64,000 bases of DNA from Nitratireductor soli (lineage in GTDB: Bacteria > Pseudomonadota > Alphaproteobacteria > Rhizobiales > Rhizobiaceae), in the NCBI RefSeq assembly GCF_001050155.1, contig NZ_LFVY01000007.1, positions 62,001-126,000 on the forward strand. Reading direction: 5' to 3'. Positions 7,731 through 16,367 of the stretch are shown piece by piece. The translations under genes were made by a program, and so were the position numbers. Every line of letters begins with the position of its first letter. Position 1 is the stretch's first letter. A model generated the notes under the pieces. It searched no databases. It was not told the origin of the DNA and saw nothing but the letters and a program-made list of their open reading frames with translations.

Positions 7731-8498
7731 TCAGTGGCCGCTCCCATCCTTCGCCCAGGGCATGAAGAACCGTTCGGCGAGCGCCACCGCGCCGAAAAGC
7801 GCCATTCCCAGTGCGCTGAGCCAGATCAGGGCGGCCCAGGCCAGCGGCCCGTTGAGCTGCGAGTTGGCCGTCAGGAGGAGGTTTCCCAGTCCTTCGCTCG
7901 AGCCGACGAATTCGCCGATGACCGCGCCGATGACGGTCAGGGTGACGGCCACCTTGGCGCCGGCGAAGACGAAGGGTAGGGCGGAGGGCAATTGCACCTT
8001 GTAGAAGATCTGCCAGCGCGTCGCGCGCAGCGATTTGGCAAGTTCCAGCAAGCCTTTCGGCGTGGCGTTGAGCCCCGTTGCCGTGTCGACGACGATGGGG
8101 AAGAAGGCCACCAGGAAGGCGATCGCCAGCTTCGATTCGATGCCCAGCCCGAACCAAACCAGAATGATCGGCGCCACGGCGACCTTCGGCACCGACTGCA
8201 TGGCGATCAGGATCGGGTAGAGGGTGAGGTTGAGCAGGGTGGAGCTGCTCAGCGCAACGGCGATGGGGATACCGATGCCGACCGCCAGGGCGAAGCCGAG
8301 CACGCATTCGACCAGGGTCGGCCATGTGTGCCGCAACAAGGTGGTGAAGTTCTCGCAGGTGGCGAAGAAGATGTCGGTCGGGCTGGGCAAGACGACGCTG
8401 CTGACATTGAACAGCGTGGTGTAGGCCTGCCAGGCGACGACGATGACGCAGAGGCCGACCAAGGGAAAGACCGAGCGGTAATAGACGTTGTCTGTCAT
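7731..8498 (-). CDS. ABC transporter permease, SsuC/TauC-like
   Basis: A 255-residue inner-membrane permease with about six helices and the coupling loop SLRATRWQIFYKVQLPSALP. It is the third and last gene of a second nitrate/sulfonate/taurine-type ABC operon (binding protein, ATPase, permease). The start overlaps the ATPase stop as ATGA, which fixes it at 8498 rather than further upstream. In contrast to the first such operon in this window, there is a single permease, so it presumably works as a homodimer. Confidence 0.88.
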   Translation of the reverse strand: MTDNVYYRSVFPLVGLCVIVVAWQAYTTLFNVSSVVLPSPTDIFFATCENFTTLLRHTWPTLVECVLGFALAVGIGIPIAVALSSSTLLNLTLYPILIAMQSVPKVAVAPIILVWFGLGIESKLAIAFLVAFFPIVVDTATGLNATPKGLLELAKSLRATRWQIFYKVQLPSALPFVFAGAKVAVTLTVIGAVIGEFVGSSEGLGNLLLTANSQLNGPLAWAALIWLSALGMALFGAVALAERFFMPWAKDGSGH

Positions 8499-9328
8499 CT
8501 CACAATTCCCAATAGCCTGCTCGCCTCGTGCTCGTAGCGGGTGAAATCCGCTCCATAGCGCATCTCGCCTTGCCTCGGATAAGGCAGGGATATCTCGATC
8601 CGGTCGCGAATGGTTGCCGGGCGCCGCGAGAAGACGGCGACCATGTCGGACAGGTAGATCGCTTCCGAGATGGAATGGGTGACGAACAGGACGCTGACAT
8701 TGGTGCGGGCGCGGATCGACAGAAGCAGGTCGTGCATCTCCATGCGCTTCAATTCGTCGAGCGCGCCGAAGGGCTCGTCCATCAGCAGCAGCTTGGCGTC
8801 GTGCACCAGGGCTCGGCACAGGGCAACGCGCTGCTGCATGCCGCCTGAAAGCTCCGAGGGGTAGCGATCTTCAAAGCCGGCAAGGCCGACCAGCTCGACG
8901 AGCTCCCGGGCGCGGTCGACACCTTTTGGGGTCTTCTCCCGGCGGATTTCGAGCGGGAAGAGGATGTTCTCCAGAACCGTCCGCCAGGGCATCAGATTGG
9001 GTTGCTGAAACACGAAGGCGAAATCGGGATGCGGGCCGGATATGCTTTTGCCCTCGATCCGCACCTCGCCCATGCTCGCCTGCTCGAGGCCGGCAACGAT
9101 GCGCAGGAAGGTGGTCTTGCCGCAGCCGCTCGGCCCGAGCAGGCTGATCAGCTGGCCTTTCTCCAGGGTGAGCGACAGTTTCTCGATGGCCGTCAGATAG
9201 GATCCGTCGCCAAGCGCGAAGCGCTTTTCGATGTCCGTGAACACGCCGAACGGTTCGGAGGAGGGAGCAAGCCCGTCAGGGGCTTGCTCCCTGGTGCCAG
9301 TGATTGCAGTCACGTTCTCACCGCTCAA
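8495..9328 (-). CDS. ABC transporter ATP-binding protein, SsuB/TauB-like
   Basis: An ATPase of about 277 residues. Walker A is GPSGCGKTT, the signature is LSGGMQQRVALCRAL and Walker B is LLLMDEPFGALDEL. The start is ambiguous. A TTG at 9326-9328 overlaps the binding-protein stop (TTGA), while a GTG at 9311-9313 has GCGGTGAGAAC before it. Either way the first 25-30 residues are a variable extension before the ATPase core. It couples ATP hydrolysis to the permease encoded next and to the binding protein encoded before it. Confidence 0.87.
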   Translation of the reverse strand: MSGENVTAITGTREQAPDGLAPSSEPFGVFTDIEKRFALGDGSYLTAIEKLSLTLEKGQLISLLGPSGCGKTTFLRIVAGLEQASMGEVRIEGKSISGPHPDFAFVFQQPNLMPWRTVLENILFPLEIRREKTPKGVDRARELVELVGLAGFEDRYPSELSGGMQQRVALCRALVHDAKLLLMDEPFGALDELKRMEMHDLLLSIRARTNVSVLFVTHSISEAIYLSDMVAVFSRRPATIRDRIEISLPYPRQGEMRYGADFTRYEHEASRLLGIVR

Positions 9329-10350
9329 GGCTTGATTGCCGGGTCGGGCAGGAAGCCTTCCAGGTAGATGGAGCCGGCTTCGGGCGCGGTGCCCTGGACG
9401 CCGACATTGTCGACGACGAACGAGACGCCGGCCTGCATCTTCTCCGGGCTGAACCAGCCAAGGCCATGCTCCTCCACATCGTCGGTGACCGCCAGCCCGC
9501 GAACCACTTCGATCTCGGCCAGGATCACGTCACGCTTCAGCCCGTCGATGTTCTTCATGATGGCTTCGGCGGCCTTCTCCGGATTGGCAAGGGCAAACTG
9601 CCAGCCGCGCAGGGCAGCCTTGACGAATGCCCTGGCGATATCCGGATTGTCCTCCAGATAGGCTGCCGACGCGCCGATGCCGTTCGAGTAGAGTTCTAGG
9701 CCGTTGTCGGCGAGCAGGAATGTGCGCAGCTCGGTGCCCGCCTCCTTGGCGGCCGCCTCCAGGCCGGGCTTGGCCATGGCGAAGAATTCGATCGCCGGCA
9801 CCTGTCCGCTCAGGAGGGCGCTGGCGCGCGCCGGCGGCGCGACGTTGACGATCTCCAGGGATTTGGCCGACAGACCCTTCTGGCTCATGAAGCCGCCGAT
9901 CACCATCGGCGTGATGCTGCCGGCGCCGCTGCCCAGCGAAAGCCCTTCCAGTTGGGACGCTTCCTGGACATTGCCGCCATTGGCGAGCGAGAAGATCGCA
10001 TAGGGCGATTTCTGGTAGTTCACCGCAATCATCTTGATGTCGGTGCCGCCGGCTTGGGCCAGCACGACGCCGGGCAGATCGACAAAGCCGAACTGGGCGA
10101 TGCCCGTCGCCACCGCCTGCATCACCTGCGCGGTTCCCTGGGACGGGATGATCGAGACATCCAGGCCCTCTTCCTTGAAAAATCCTTCCTCCACGGCGGC
10201 ATACCAGGCGGCGTGACGACCGAGCGGTATGAAGTCCAGCGAAAACACCACCGGCGTGAGTTCCTCCGCGGCCTGCACAGGCGTCGGCGCCGTCGCGATC
10301 AAGCTAAGCCCGAGGGCGAGCCCCAGGCCGGTTCCCTTCAGTCTTGTCAT
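9325..10350 (-). CDS. ABC transporter substrate-binding protein, NMT1/SsuA type
   Basis: A 341-residue periplasmic binding protein. The N-terminus is a signal peptide (TRLKGTGLGLALGL, cleavage near PVQA-AEEL). It is followed by VVFSLDFIPLGRHAAWYAAV and EGFFKEEGLDVSI, the hallmark of the NMT1/ThiY/SsuA class. I prefer the ATG at 10350 because GGAGAA lies just before it; an ATG four codons upstream is possible. It heads the operon and is divergent from the Ldh-family dehydrogenase operon, so its solute may be the substrate broken down by that operon. The solute itself cannot be read. Confidence 0.86.
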   Translation of the reverse strand: MTRLKGTGLGLALGLSLIATAPTPVQAAEELTPVVFSLDFIPLGRHAAWYAAVEEGFFKEEGLDVSIIPSQGTAQVMQAVATGIAQFGFVDLPGVVLAQAGGTDIKMIAVNYQKSPYAIFSLANGGNVQEASQLEGLSLGSGAGSITPMVIGGFMSQKGLSAKSLEIVNVAPPARASALLSGQVPAIEFFAMAKPGLEAAAKEAGTELRTFLLADNGLELYSNGIGASAAYLEDNPDIARAFVKAALRGWQFALANPEKAAEAIMKNIDGLKRDVILAEIEVVRGLAVTDDVEEHGLGWFSPEKMQAGVSFVVDNVGVQGTAPEAGSIYLEGFLPDPAIKP

Positions 10351-10452
10351 TTTTTTCTCCATCAGTTTCCAGGACCATGCCCGGATACCCGCTCTCCATT
10401 GTCCGAGGGCTCATGCAGAAAATCGAATAATAATCGATCAGTCAAATGATTT

Positions 10453-10468
10453 TCGACAATCTTGTTGA
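10453..10468. promoter_or_regulatory. Candidate operator between divergent ABC and ldh operons
   Basis: The sequence TCGACAATCTTGTTGA is an imperfect palindrome (12 of 16 positions symmetric) in the 175-base gap between the ABC operon (minus) and the dehydrogenase operon (plus). It shares TCGACAA with the AT-rich region in front of the GntR gene (5191-5200, minus strand). A common GntR regulator is possible, but this rests on a short match. Confidence 0.3.
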
Positions 10469-10525
10469 TTATCGGCATAAACTTCGCTACCCCTCGTCCC
10501 AATGAGATTGCGTGGAGTGGACTGA

Positions 10526-11587
10526 ATGGCCTTGTTGTTGGATGCCGGCGGCGTGACAGCCGATGTCGCGAGAATCTTTGTCGGCGCCGGGCTCGACCCG
10601 GAGGCGTCACGCACGGTGGCCGAAAGTCTTGTCGAGGCGGATCGGCTCGGGCTGGCCTCGCATGGCGTGATGCTCGCCGACATGTATGTGAAGCGGCTCA
10701 AGGCGGGTTCCGTGTCGGTGCAATCGGAACCGGAAACGGTGTCGGATCGCGGCACCAGCGTGGTGCTCGACGGGCGTCATGCCTTCGGCGTTCTGACCGG
10801 CGATTTCGCCATGCAAAAAGCCGTCGAGAAGGCACGCGTGCATGGCGCCGGTGTCGTGGCGGTGCGGCACGCTTTTCATTTCGGCGCGGCGCGGCGCTTT
10901 GCGCTGGCCGCGGCCGAACAAGGCTGCGTCGGCATCGCCATGTGCAACACCCGGCCGCTGATGCCGGCGCCGGGCGGGGCCGAACGCGTGGTCGGCAACA
11001 ACCCGCTTGCCATCGCCATGCCTTGCGAGGACGCAACGCCGTTCGTCCTCGACATGGCGACCAGCGAAGCGGCCATGGGCAAGATTCGCATGGCGGCCAA
11101 AAGCGGTGCGGCGATCCCCGACAACTGGGCGGTCAAGGCGGACGGCTCGCCCACCACCGACCCCGTCGAGGCGATCGAGGGCATGCTCCTGCCGACGGCC
11201 GGGCCGAAGGGGTTCGGTCTGGCCATGATGATCGATCTTCTGTGCGGCGCTCTTTCGGGCGGCGCTTCCGGCGGGGCGGTCAAGCCGCTGTATGGCGACC
11301 CGGCGCTGCCTTACGATTGCTCGCATCTCTTCATGGCGCTCGATATGGGCCATTTCGTCGACCCGGCGGAGGCGAAGGCGCGCGTCGACGCTGCCGCACA
11401 ACGCATCCGCTCGGGCGCGCGCGCGCCCGGTGTCGCCCGGCTGTACACGCCTGGCGAACCCGAATGGCGGCGGCGCGAGGCGCTTGGCGAGCAAGTGGCG
11501 GTCGATCCGAGCGTGCTGGCCGCCCTGACGGAGTTGGCCAGAGAATTGAATGTGGACCTCACCACGATCAGCAAACAGATTGCTTAG
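10526..11587 (+). CDS. Ldh-family NAD(P)-dependent oxidoreductase (malate/L-lactate dehydrogenase type 2)
   Basis: A 353-residue dehydrogenase of the family that includes L-sulfolactate, ureidoglycolate, malate and delta-1-piperideine-2-carboxylate reductases, none of which has a Rossmann fold. Family landmarks are EADRLGLASHGVML with its catalytic His, the segment HFGAARRFALAAAEQGCVGI, and GPKGFGLAMMIDLLCGALSG. The ATG follows GTGGAGTGGACTGA. The TAG stop falls inside the first bases of a palindromic repeat. It is upstream of a Rid protein, an FAH-family hydrolase, a bicupin and an amidohydrolase, and opposite a sulfonate-type transporter. Sulfolactate or a ring-cleavage product are both conceivable substrates. 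Confidence 0.85.
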   Translation: MALLLDAGGVTADVARIFVGAGLDPEASRTVAESLVEADRLGLASHGVMLADMYVKRLKAGSVSVQSEPETVSDRGTSVVLDGRHAFGVLTGDFAMQKAVEKARVHGAGVVAVRHAFHFGAARRFALAAAEQGCVGIAMCNTRPLMPAPGGAERVVGNNPLAIAMPCEDATPFVLDMATSEAAMGKIRMAAKSGAAIPDNWAVKADGSPTTDPVEAIEGMLLPTAGPKGFGLAMMIDLLCGALSGGASGGAVKPLYGDPALPYDCSHLFMALDMGHFVDPAEAKARVDAAAQRIRSGARAPGVARLYTPGEPEWRRREALGEQVAVDPSVLAALTELARELNVDLTTISKQIA

Positions 11588-11695
11588 ACGGGTTCATCGT
11601 TTCATGGAAACGCTGCACCACTCTATCTCTTTGTTTTTCCGCATTTATGCGGACGCCAGATGAGCCCACCTGACTGCAAAATGCTAAAGCAAGAA
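11585..11695 (-). repeat. Interspersed palindromic repeat, copy 2 (full length)
   Basis: On the minus strand this reads AGCATTTTGCAGTCAGGTGG, then GTCCGCATAAATGCGGAAAA, ACAAAGAGATAGAGTG, GTTTCCATGAAACGATGAAC and GTCTAA, closely matching the copy at 26491-26595 along its length. The 14-base CCGCATTTATGCGG (6-base stem) and the GTTTC/GAAAC stem are intact. The first stem is imperfect here. The end TTAGAC overlaps the stop codon of the dehydrogenase gene. It lies between that gene and ridA and may attenuate or process the operon transcript. Confidence 0.8.
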
Positions 11696-11705
11696 GGAAA
11701 CACCG

Positions 11706-12107
11706 ATGCCCAAACAAGAAATCACCACGTCGAATTTGCGCCAGCCCAACGGTCATTTTTCGCAGGCGACGACAATCGAGGCCAAGGGAAAGCTGGTCTT
11801 CGTGTCGGGCATGACGGCCCGCCGTCCAGACGGCACGATTGCCGGCATCGGCGATGTCAGCGAGCAGACGCGGCAGGTCTGCGAGAACGTCAAGGCGGCG
11901 GTGGAACAGGCCGGCGGCACGCTGGACGATGTCTGCCGGGTCGACGTCTTCGTCCGCAACATCGAGGATTTTGCCAAGATTCATGCGGTGCGGCGCGAGT
12001 ATTTCAAGTCTCCGCTCCCCGCCTCGACCATGGTCGAGGTGAGCAAGATGGTGTTCCCGGAATACCTGATCGAGATCAACGCAATCGCCGTCATTCCCGA
12101 GGCTTGA
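11706..12107 (+). CDS. Rid-family protein (YjgF/YER057c/UK114), not canonical RidA
   Basis: A 133-residue small trimer-forming Rid-fold protein. Family segments are visible: LVFVSGMTARRPDGTIAGIG, QTRQVCENVKAAVEQAGGTL and a C-terminal MVEVSKMVFPEYLIEINAIA. The Arg that RidA uses to hold the imine carboxylate, normally in a PARS/PART motif, is absent; this protein has PASTMVEV. It therefore probably belongs to one of the Rid subfamilies associated with ring-cleavage or amino-compound pathways rather than to housekeeping 2-iminobutanoate deaminase. It is five bases upstream of the FAH-family gene. Confidence 0.88.
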   Translation: MPKQEITTSNLRQPNGHFSQATTIEAKGKLVFVSGMTARRPDGTIAGIGDVSEQTRQVCENVKAAVEQAGGTLDDVCRVDVFVRNIEDFAKIHAVRREYFKSPLPASTMVEVSKMVFPEYLIEINAIAVIPEA

Positions 12108-12112
12108 GCGCG

Positions 12113-13003
12113 ATGCTGAAACTGGCTGCGATCACATTTGGCGCCGAACGGCGTCTCGCCTTTGTCGAGGGCGAAAGCCTTCGTCTTCTGCCGAGAGACA
12201 TCGCCTGCGTTCAGGAGGCGATCGCCCAAGGGGGCGATGCATTGGAGCGGATTGCCCGGCAAACCGGCCTTGAGACCATCGGCTATGACGAAAGCCTGCT
12301 TTGCGCGCCGCGCACGCAAACGCAGCGCGACATCCTCTGCGCCGGATGGAACTACTGGGACCATTTCGAGGAGGGGAAGGGGCGCCGGGATGGCCAGGAG
12401 GTCGACCGGCCGGAACACCCCACCTTCTTCACCAAGGGACCGGACACGATGATCGGCCCCTTCGATCCCATCGCCTTCGACGAGGCGATTTCGCAGAAGT
12501 GGGACTATGAGGTTGAGGTGGCGATCATCATCGGCAAGGATGGCCGCAGCATTCCCGAGGAACGGGCGCTCGATCACGTGTTCGGCTATTGCCTGGCCAA
12601 TGATGTCTCGCAGCGCGACCTGCAGCGCGCCCATGGCGGCCAGTGGCTGAAGGGCAAGAGCATCGACAAGACCATGCCGTTCGGACCCTATGTCACCCTG
12701 GCCAAGGGGGTCGATCCGGCGGATATCGAAATCGAATGCGTGCTGAACGGCGTCAGCGTGCAAAGCGCCTCGACCAAGCTGATGGCCTTCCCGGTCACCC
12801 AACTGATCGCCGAGCTTTCATTCGGCATGACGCTTCGCGCCGGCGACGTGTTGCTGACGGGGACGCCCGCCGGTGTCGGCAATGCGCGCACGCCGCAGCT
12901 CTTTCTGAAGGACGGCGACGAACTGGTCTGCCGCAGCCCCTTGCTTGGAGCGTTGCGCAACCGGGTCACCGCAACGAATCTGCACACGCCGACAGCGGCG
13001 TGA
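12113..13003 (+). CDS. Fumarylacetoacetate hydrolase (FAH) family protein
   Basis: A 296-residue enzyme of the FAH superfamily, which cleaves, decarboxylates or isomerises 2-hydroxy-dienoate and acyl-pyruvate intermediates of aromatic breakdown. Recognisable elements are ILCAGWNYWDHFEE, the acidic metal-binding segment KWDYEVEVAIIIGKDGRSIP, the FGYCLANDVSQRD region and the C-terminal LLTGTPAGVGNART. It follows the Rid gene by five bases and precedes a bicupin. The combination is typical of gentisate- or aminophenol-like ring-cleavage operons, but I cannot assign the exact reaction. Confidence 0.88.
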   Translation: MLKLAAITFGAERRLAFVEGESLRLLPRDIACVQEAIAQGGDALERIARQTGLETIGYDESLLCAPRTQTQRDILCAGWNYWDHFEEGKGRRDGQEVDRPEHPTFFTKGPDTMIGPFDPIAFDEAISQKWDYEVEVAIIIGKDGRSIPEERALDHVFGYCLANDVSQRDLQRAHGGQWLKGKSIDKTMPFGPYVTLAKGVDPADIEIECVLNGVSVQSASTKLMAFPVTQLIAELSFGMTLRAGDVLLTGTPAGVGNARTPQLFLKDGDELVCRSPLLGALRNRVTATNLHTPTAA

Positions 13004-13039
13004 GGACGCATCCAGGCCCCAGACAAGGTGGAGTTTGAA

Positions 13040-13825
13040 ATGAAGCAGGATTACGGATTCGCACTCGCCCGGGAACGCAGCATCGTCCTCGGGCCGATCG
13101 GCCATCGGATCGTCGAGGAAAACGATCTGACGCGTGTCTGGGAGGTCAAGCTGGAGCCCGGCGAGGAGCTTGGCTTCCACATCCACCACCACCCCTATTA
13201 CGTGGTCTCGCTTGGCGGTGGGGACAATCGGATCGAGACGATCTTCGGCAAGACGATCGCCACCCACGAGCCGCTCGGCCACACGGTCTACATCGACGAG
13301 AAACGGGCAATCCACAAGCTGACGAACACGTCCGACCAGACCTATCTCTCCCGCCTGATCGAGTTCAAGGCGGTGCGGTGGACCTATGACGACGATCCGA
13401 GCCGGGCCGAACCCGAGGCCGGCGATCAGGCGCCGGAAGGTTTCGAGGCGGCGTTCAAGGAAATCCTGACGCAGACGGCGGACGTGCCCTGGGAGCCGAA
13501 ATCGCTGGAAGGCCTCTACCAGAAGATGCTGTGGCGCAACGAGGAGACGGGGGCGTCCATCGCCCTGATCAAGTTCGACAAGGGCGTCGGCATTCCCAAC
13601 GCGCATGCGCATGCTTCGAACCAGTTCATGTACTGCCTGTCGGGACAGTACCGCTACATTCCGACCGGCACGACGCTGGTCGCCGGGTCCTTCTACTGCA
13701 ACCCGGTCGGCAGCGTTCACGGGCCGACGATCGCCGACGAGACGACGATCTTCCTCGAAATGTATGACGGCCCGCACTATCCGGTGCAGCCGCCCTGGTA
13801 TTCCGATCCAAAGGACGCGACATGA
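13040..13825 (+). CDS. Bicupin protein, possible ring-cleavage or other metal-dependent dioxygenase
   Basis: A 261-residue protein with two cupin domains. The first has the metal motif HIHHHPYY at 47-54. The second has NAHAHASNQF at 188-197 and a matching His227 in PVGSVHGPT. The ATG at 13040 is preceded by GGTGGAG; a GTG four codons upstream would put that ribosome site inside the gene. It overlaps the amidohydrolase by ATGA. Cupin dioxygenases of similar architecture open aromatic rings or cleave side chains without an electron-transfer partner, and the neighbouring FAH-family and ACMSD-like genes support such a role. An isomerase or regulatory cupin cannot be excluded. Confidence 0.75.
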   Translation: MKQDYGFALARERSIVLGPIGHRIVEENDLTRVWEVKLEPGEELGFHIHHHPYYVVSLGGGDNRIETIFGKTIATHEPLGHTVYIDEKRAIHKLTNTSDQTYLSRLIEFKAVRWTYDDDPSRAEPEAGDQAPEGFEAAFKEILTQTADVPWEPKSLEGLYQKMLWRNEETGASIALIKFDKGVGIPNAHAHASNQFMYCLSGQYRYIPTGTTLVAGSFYCNPVGSVHGPTIADETTIFLEMYDGPHYPVQPPWYSDPKDAT

Positions 13826-14799
13826 TCCGGGCTGGCGGCTGGGACATCCACACGCATCTCCTGCCATATGGCCTGGCCGACATGGCCCGTGACGGGCTCT
13901 ATGGCATGTCGCTCGGCGATGGCCATGTCGCGGTGCATGGTTTCAAGCTGTCGCTGGCCAGCATGGGGCGCCCGGAGGCGCTTCTGGAGCGCATCGACGG
14001 CGACGGGCTGGACGGCGCGGTGGCCGCCATACCGCCGCCGCTCTTCCGGGCGGACCTGTCCGCGGGGGAACGGCCGGCCTATGTGCAACGGATGAATGAC
14101 GGCCTCCTTGAAGCCGTTTCTGCGCATGCGCGCCTGAGGGCCATGGCCTACCTGCCGACCGACATGCCGGGGCTGGCCCTCAAGGTGGCGGAGACGCTGG
14201 ACGAGCGTTGGGCGGGCGTCATCGTCGGCACCGATATCGGGACCCACAGCTATGCGGACCCGGACTATCATCGGCTCTGGAAAACGCTGTCCGAGCGGGG
14301 ATTGCCGGTTCTGGTGCATCCGTCGGAATCGAAGGACCCGCGCCTGTCCGCTTTCTATCTCTCCAATCTTCTGGGCAATCCGATGGAGACGGCGCTGGCG
14401 GCGGCGCAGATGATCTTTGGCGATCTGCCGTCGCGCTTTCCGCGCCTGCGCGTCATCCTTTCCCATGGCGGTGGCGCGACGGCCAGCCTGCTCGGCCGCT
14501 GGCAGCGTGGCCTGGAAACCCAGCGCCCCGGCATCAAGCCGCTGGGCATCCCGCCGAAGGATGCCGGAAGCTGGTTCTACGTCGATACCATCGTCCATAG
14601 CCCAGCCATGCTGAACCTTCTCGCCGAAACCATGGGGTCCGATCACCTGCTGCTCGGCAGCGACTGGCCCTTCCCGATGGGCGCGCCGGATGCGGGCCAT
14701 GACATCCGGCACCTGGCGGCGGAGCTTCAGAAGCAGATTCGCGGCCCGAATGCGCTTTCGGTCTTCGGAGCCGGACGCTTGCCACCGGGAGCGGCGTAG
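13822..14799 (+). CDS. Amidohydrolase family 2 protein, ACMSD-like metal-dependent decarboxylase or hydrolase
   Basis: A 325-residue TIM-barrel enzyme of the amidohydrolase_2 group, which includes aminocarboxymuconate-semialdehyde decarboxylase and related non-oxidative decarboxylases. Metal-site residues appear in order: DIHTH (His10, His12), VLVHPSE, ILSHGGG and LGSDWPF. It ends the operon dehydrogenase, Rid, FAH-family, bicupin, amidohydrolase, overlapping the bicupin stop by four bases. Together with a Rid protein this recalls 2-aminomuconate routes from aminophenol or hydroxyanthranilate, with a cupin replacing the usual extradiol enzyme. That reading is inference. Confidence 0.82.
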   Translation: MIRAGGWDIHTHLLPYGLADMARDGLYGMSLGDGHVAVHGFKLSLASMGRPEALLERIDGDGLDGAVAAIPPPLFRADLSAGERPAYVQRMNDGLLEAVSAHARLRAMAYLPTDMPGLALKVAETLDERWAGVIVGTDIGTHSYADPDYHRLWKTLSERGLPVLVHPSESKDPRLSAFYLSNLLGNPMETALAAAQMIFGDLPSRFPRLRVILSHGGGATASLLGRWQRGLETQRPGIKPLGIPPKDAGSWFYVDTIVHSPAMLNLLAETMGSDHLLLGSDWPFPMGAPDAGHDIRHLAAELQKQIRGPNALSVFGAGRLPPGAA

Positions 14800-15012
14800 G
14801 TTCGCAAAGGAGCGCCACCTCGCAAGGGAAACGTGATTAACGCGACCTTAAGCGACAGCGTCCCTTATACAGGCAACGCAACTTTGCCGTGGCGACGCCT
14901 TGACCGAGAGCTGCACAGACGAGCCGGCTTCGATGACCGCGCATGCATCGTTCCCGCACGGAGCGGCCGTGCGGGGCGGTACGGCGCTTGTCCGTGGGGG
15001 CGCGCCGGGCCC

Positions 15013-16338
15013 ATGAGCAGCGCGGGAACCACCGAACGAGCAGACCTGCCATTCATCAAACGGCTGGTGACCGCGGAGCAGCTCCCGACGGTCATCGCCA
15101 CGGTGATCCTCAGCACGCTGATCATCTCCTTCCGGCCGTTCCAGCCGGCCGGCGCGGACCTGACCGGCGATGGCGGCGACATCGTCAACCAGATCGGTTT
15201 CGGCGGGCTGGGCGCGCTGTCGCTGGCCTCGCTGCTGACATTCGTCGACCGGCGTGTGCTTTCGGCGCTGCTCAGCCCCTGGTGGCTCCTGCTTCTGGGT
15301 TTTCTCTTCCTGTCGATCCTCAACACGCCGGCGCCGGCCGCGACGATGCGCAGCGCCGCCTTCAGCCTCATCGGCATCCTGTCGATGGCGGCGGTGCTGA
15401 CCTTGCCGCGCACGGCCGACGCCTTCTGCCGCGTGCTCGTCGTTGCCGGCTTCACCATTGTCGCCCTGTCCTATCTGGGGCTGATCATCGTGCCTGGTGC
15501 TGCAATCCACCAGGCAGGCGAGGTGGAATCGCAGCATGCGGGGCTGTGGCGCGGCGTGTTCACGCACAAGAACATCGCCGGCCCGGTGATGGCCAGCCTG
15601 TCGTTCGCCGGGATCTATCTGTGGCGGCGCGGCTGGCGGCGCGCCGGCGGGCTGCTGTTCGTCGCAGCGATGTTCTTCGTGCTCCACACCGGCTCCAAGA
15701 CCACGGCGGGAACCGTTCCTCTTGCCGGCCTGCTGATCGCCCTGCCGGGGCTTTTCGGCCTGCGCTTGCTCGTGCCGATCCTGGTGGTCACGACCGTTTG
15801 CGGCATGGCGGTCGCCACGCTCGGCATCGTCTTCATCGAGCCGGTCCGGCAATTGGCGTCCGTGCTGGCGCCGGACCTGACCTATACGGGACGCACCTCG
15901 CTATGGGCGTTCGCCGGCGAGATGCTCGCCAAGCGACCCTGGACCGGCTACGGCTTCGAGAATTTCTGGCTGACGCAGACGGTGTTCACCGCCGACCATC
16001 CCTTCGACCGGGCCTGGGACGTTCGTGGCGCGGTGCATGGTCACAACAGCTATATGGACGTTGCCATTGCCATGGGCCTGCCGGCGCTGGGCGTCGCCAT
16101 CATCGCCTTCATCGCGGCGCCCTTGCGCGACTACATGCGCGTGCCCCCCTACCGCGAGAACGTGTTTCTGGCGGACTTCTTCATGATGATCGTCGTGTTC
16201 GCCCTGCTCAACGGGTTCCTGGAGAGCTTCTTCTTCCGCAGGGCCGATCCCGTGTGGATGTTCTTCGTCATGGCCGCGCTCGGGCTGAGGCTGGTGGCGC
16301 GGTTCGCCGTACCGGGGCACGCGCGCCGCCAGATGTGA
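15013..16338 (+). CDS. O-antigen ligase/polymerase family membrane protein (ExoQ/Wzy-like)
   Basis: A 441-residue polytopic membrane protein with about ten hydrophobic segments. The C-terminal periplasmic loop carries the Wzy_C-type pattern GRTSLWAFAGEMLAKRPW, TGYGFENFW and VHGHNSYMDVAIAMGLPALG. Proteins of this family polymerise or ligate lipid-linked sugar repeats; the FTHKNIAGP segment is typical of the ExoQ-like exopolysaccharide branch. The ATG at 15013 gives the natural N-terminus; an upstream reading is not supported by composition. The 213 bases before it hold no other gene that I can see. It is convergent with a methyltransferase in a polysaccharide island. Confidence 0.85.
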   Translation: MSSAGTTERADLPFIKRLVTAEQLPTVIATVILSTLIISFRPFQPAGADLTGDGGDIVNQIGFGGLGALSLASLLTFVDRRVLSALLSPWWLLLLGFLFLSILNTPAPAATMRSAAFSLIGILSMAAVLTLPRTADAFCRVLVVAGFTIVALSYLGLIIVPGAAIHQAGEVESQHAGLWRGVFTHKNIAGPVMASLSFAGIYLWRRGWRRAGGLLFVAAMFFVLHTGSKTTAGTVPLAGLLIALPGLFGLRLLVPILVVTTVCGMAVATLGIVFIEPVRQLASVLAPDLTYTGRTSLWAFAGEMLAKRPWTGYGFENFWLTQTVFTADHPFDRAWDVRGAVHGHNSYMDVAIAMGLPALGVAIIAFIAAPLRDYMRVPPYRENVFLADFFMMIVVFALLNGFLESFFFRRADPVWMFFVMAALGLRLVARFAVPGHARRQM

Positions 16339-16367
16339 GCTTCCGCTGCGCGCGTCCGGCGAAGCGG

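Noticed and set aside
14800-15012. Possible coding extension of the O-antigen polymerase gene upstream of 15013
   Set aside because: The frame is open from 14833, but the residues are polar and Arg-rich without family likeness, and the ATG at 15013 gives a normal N-terminus.
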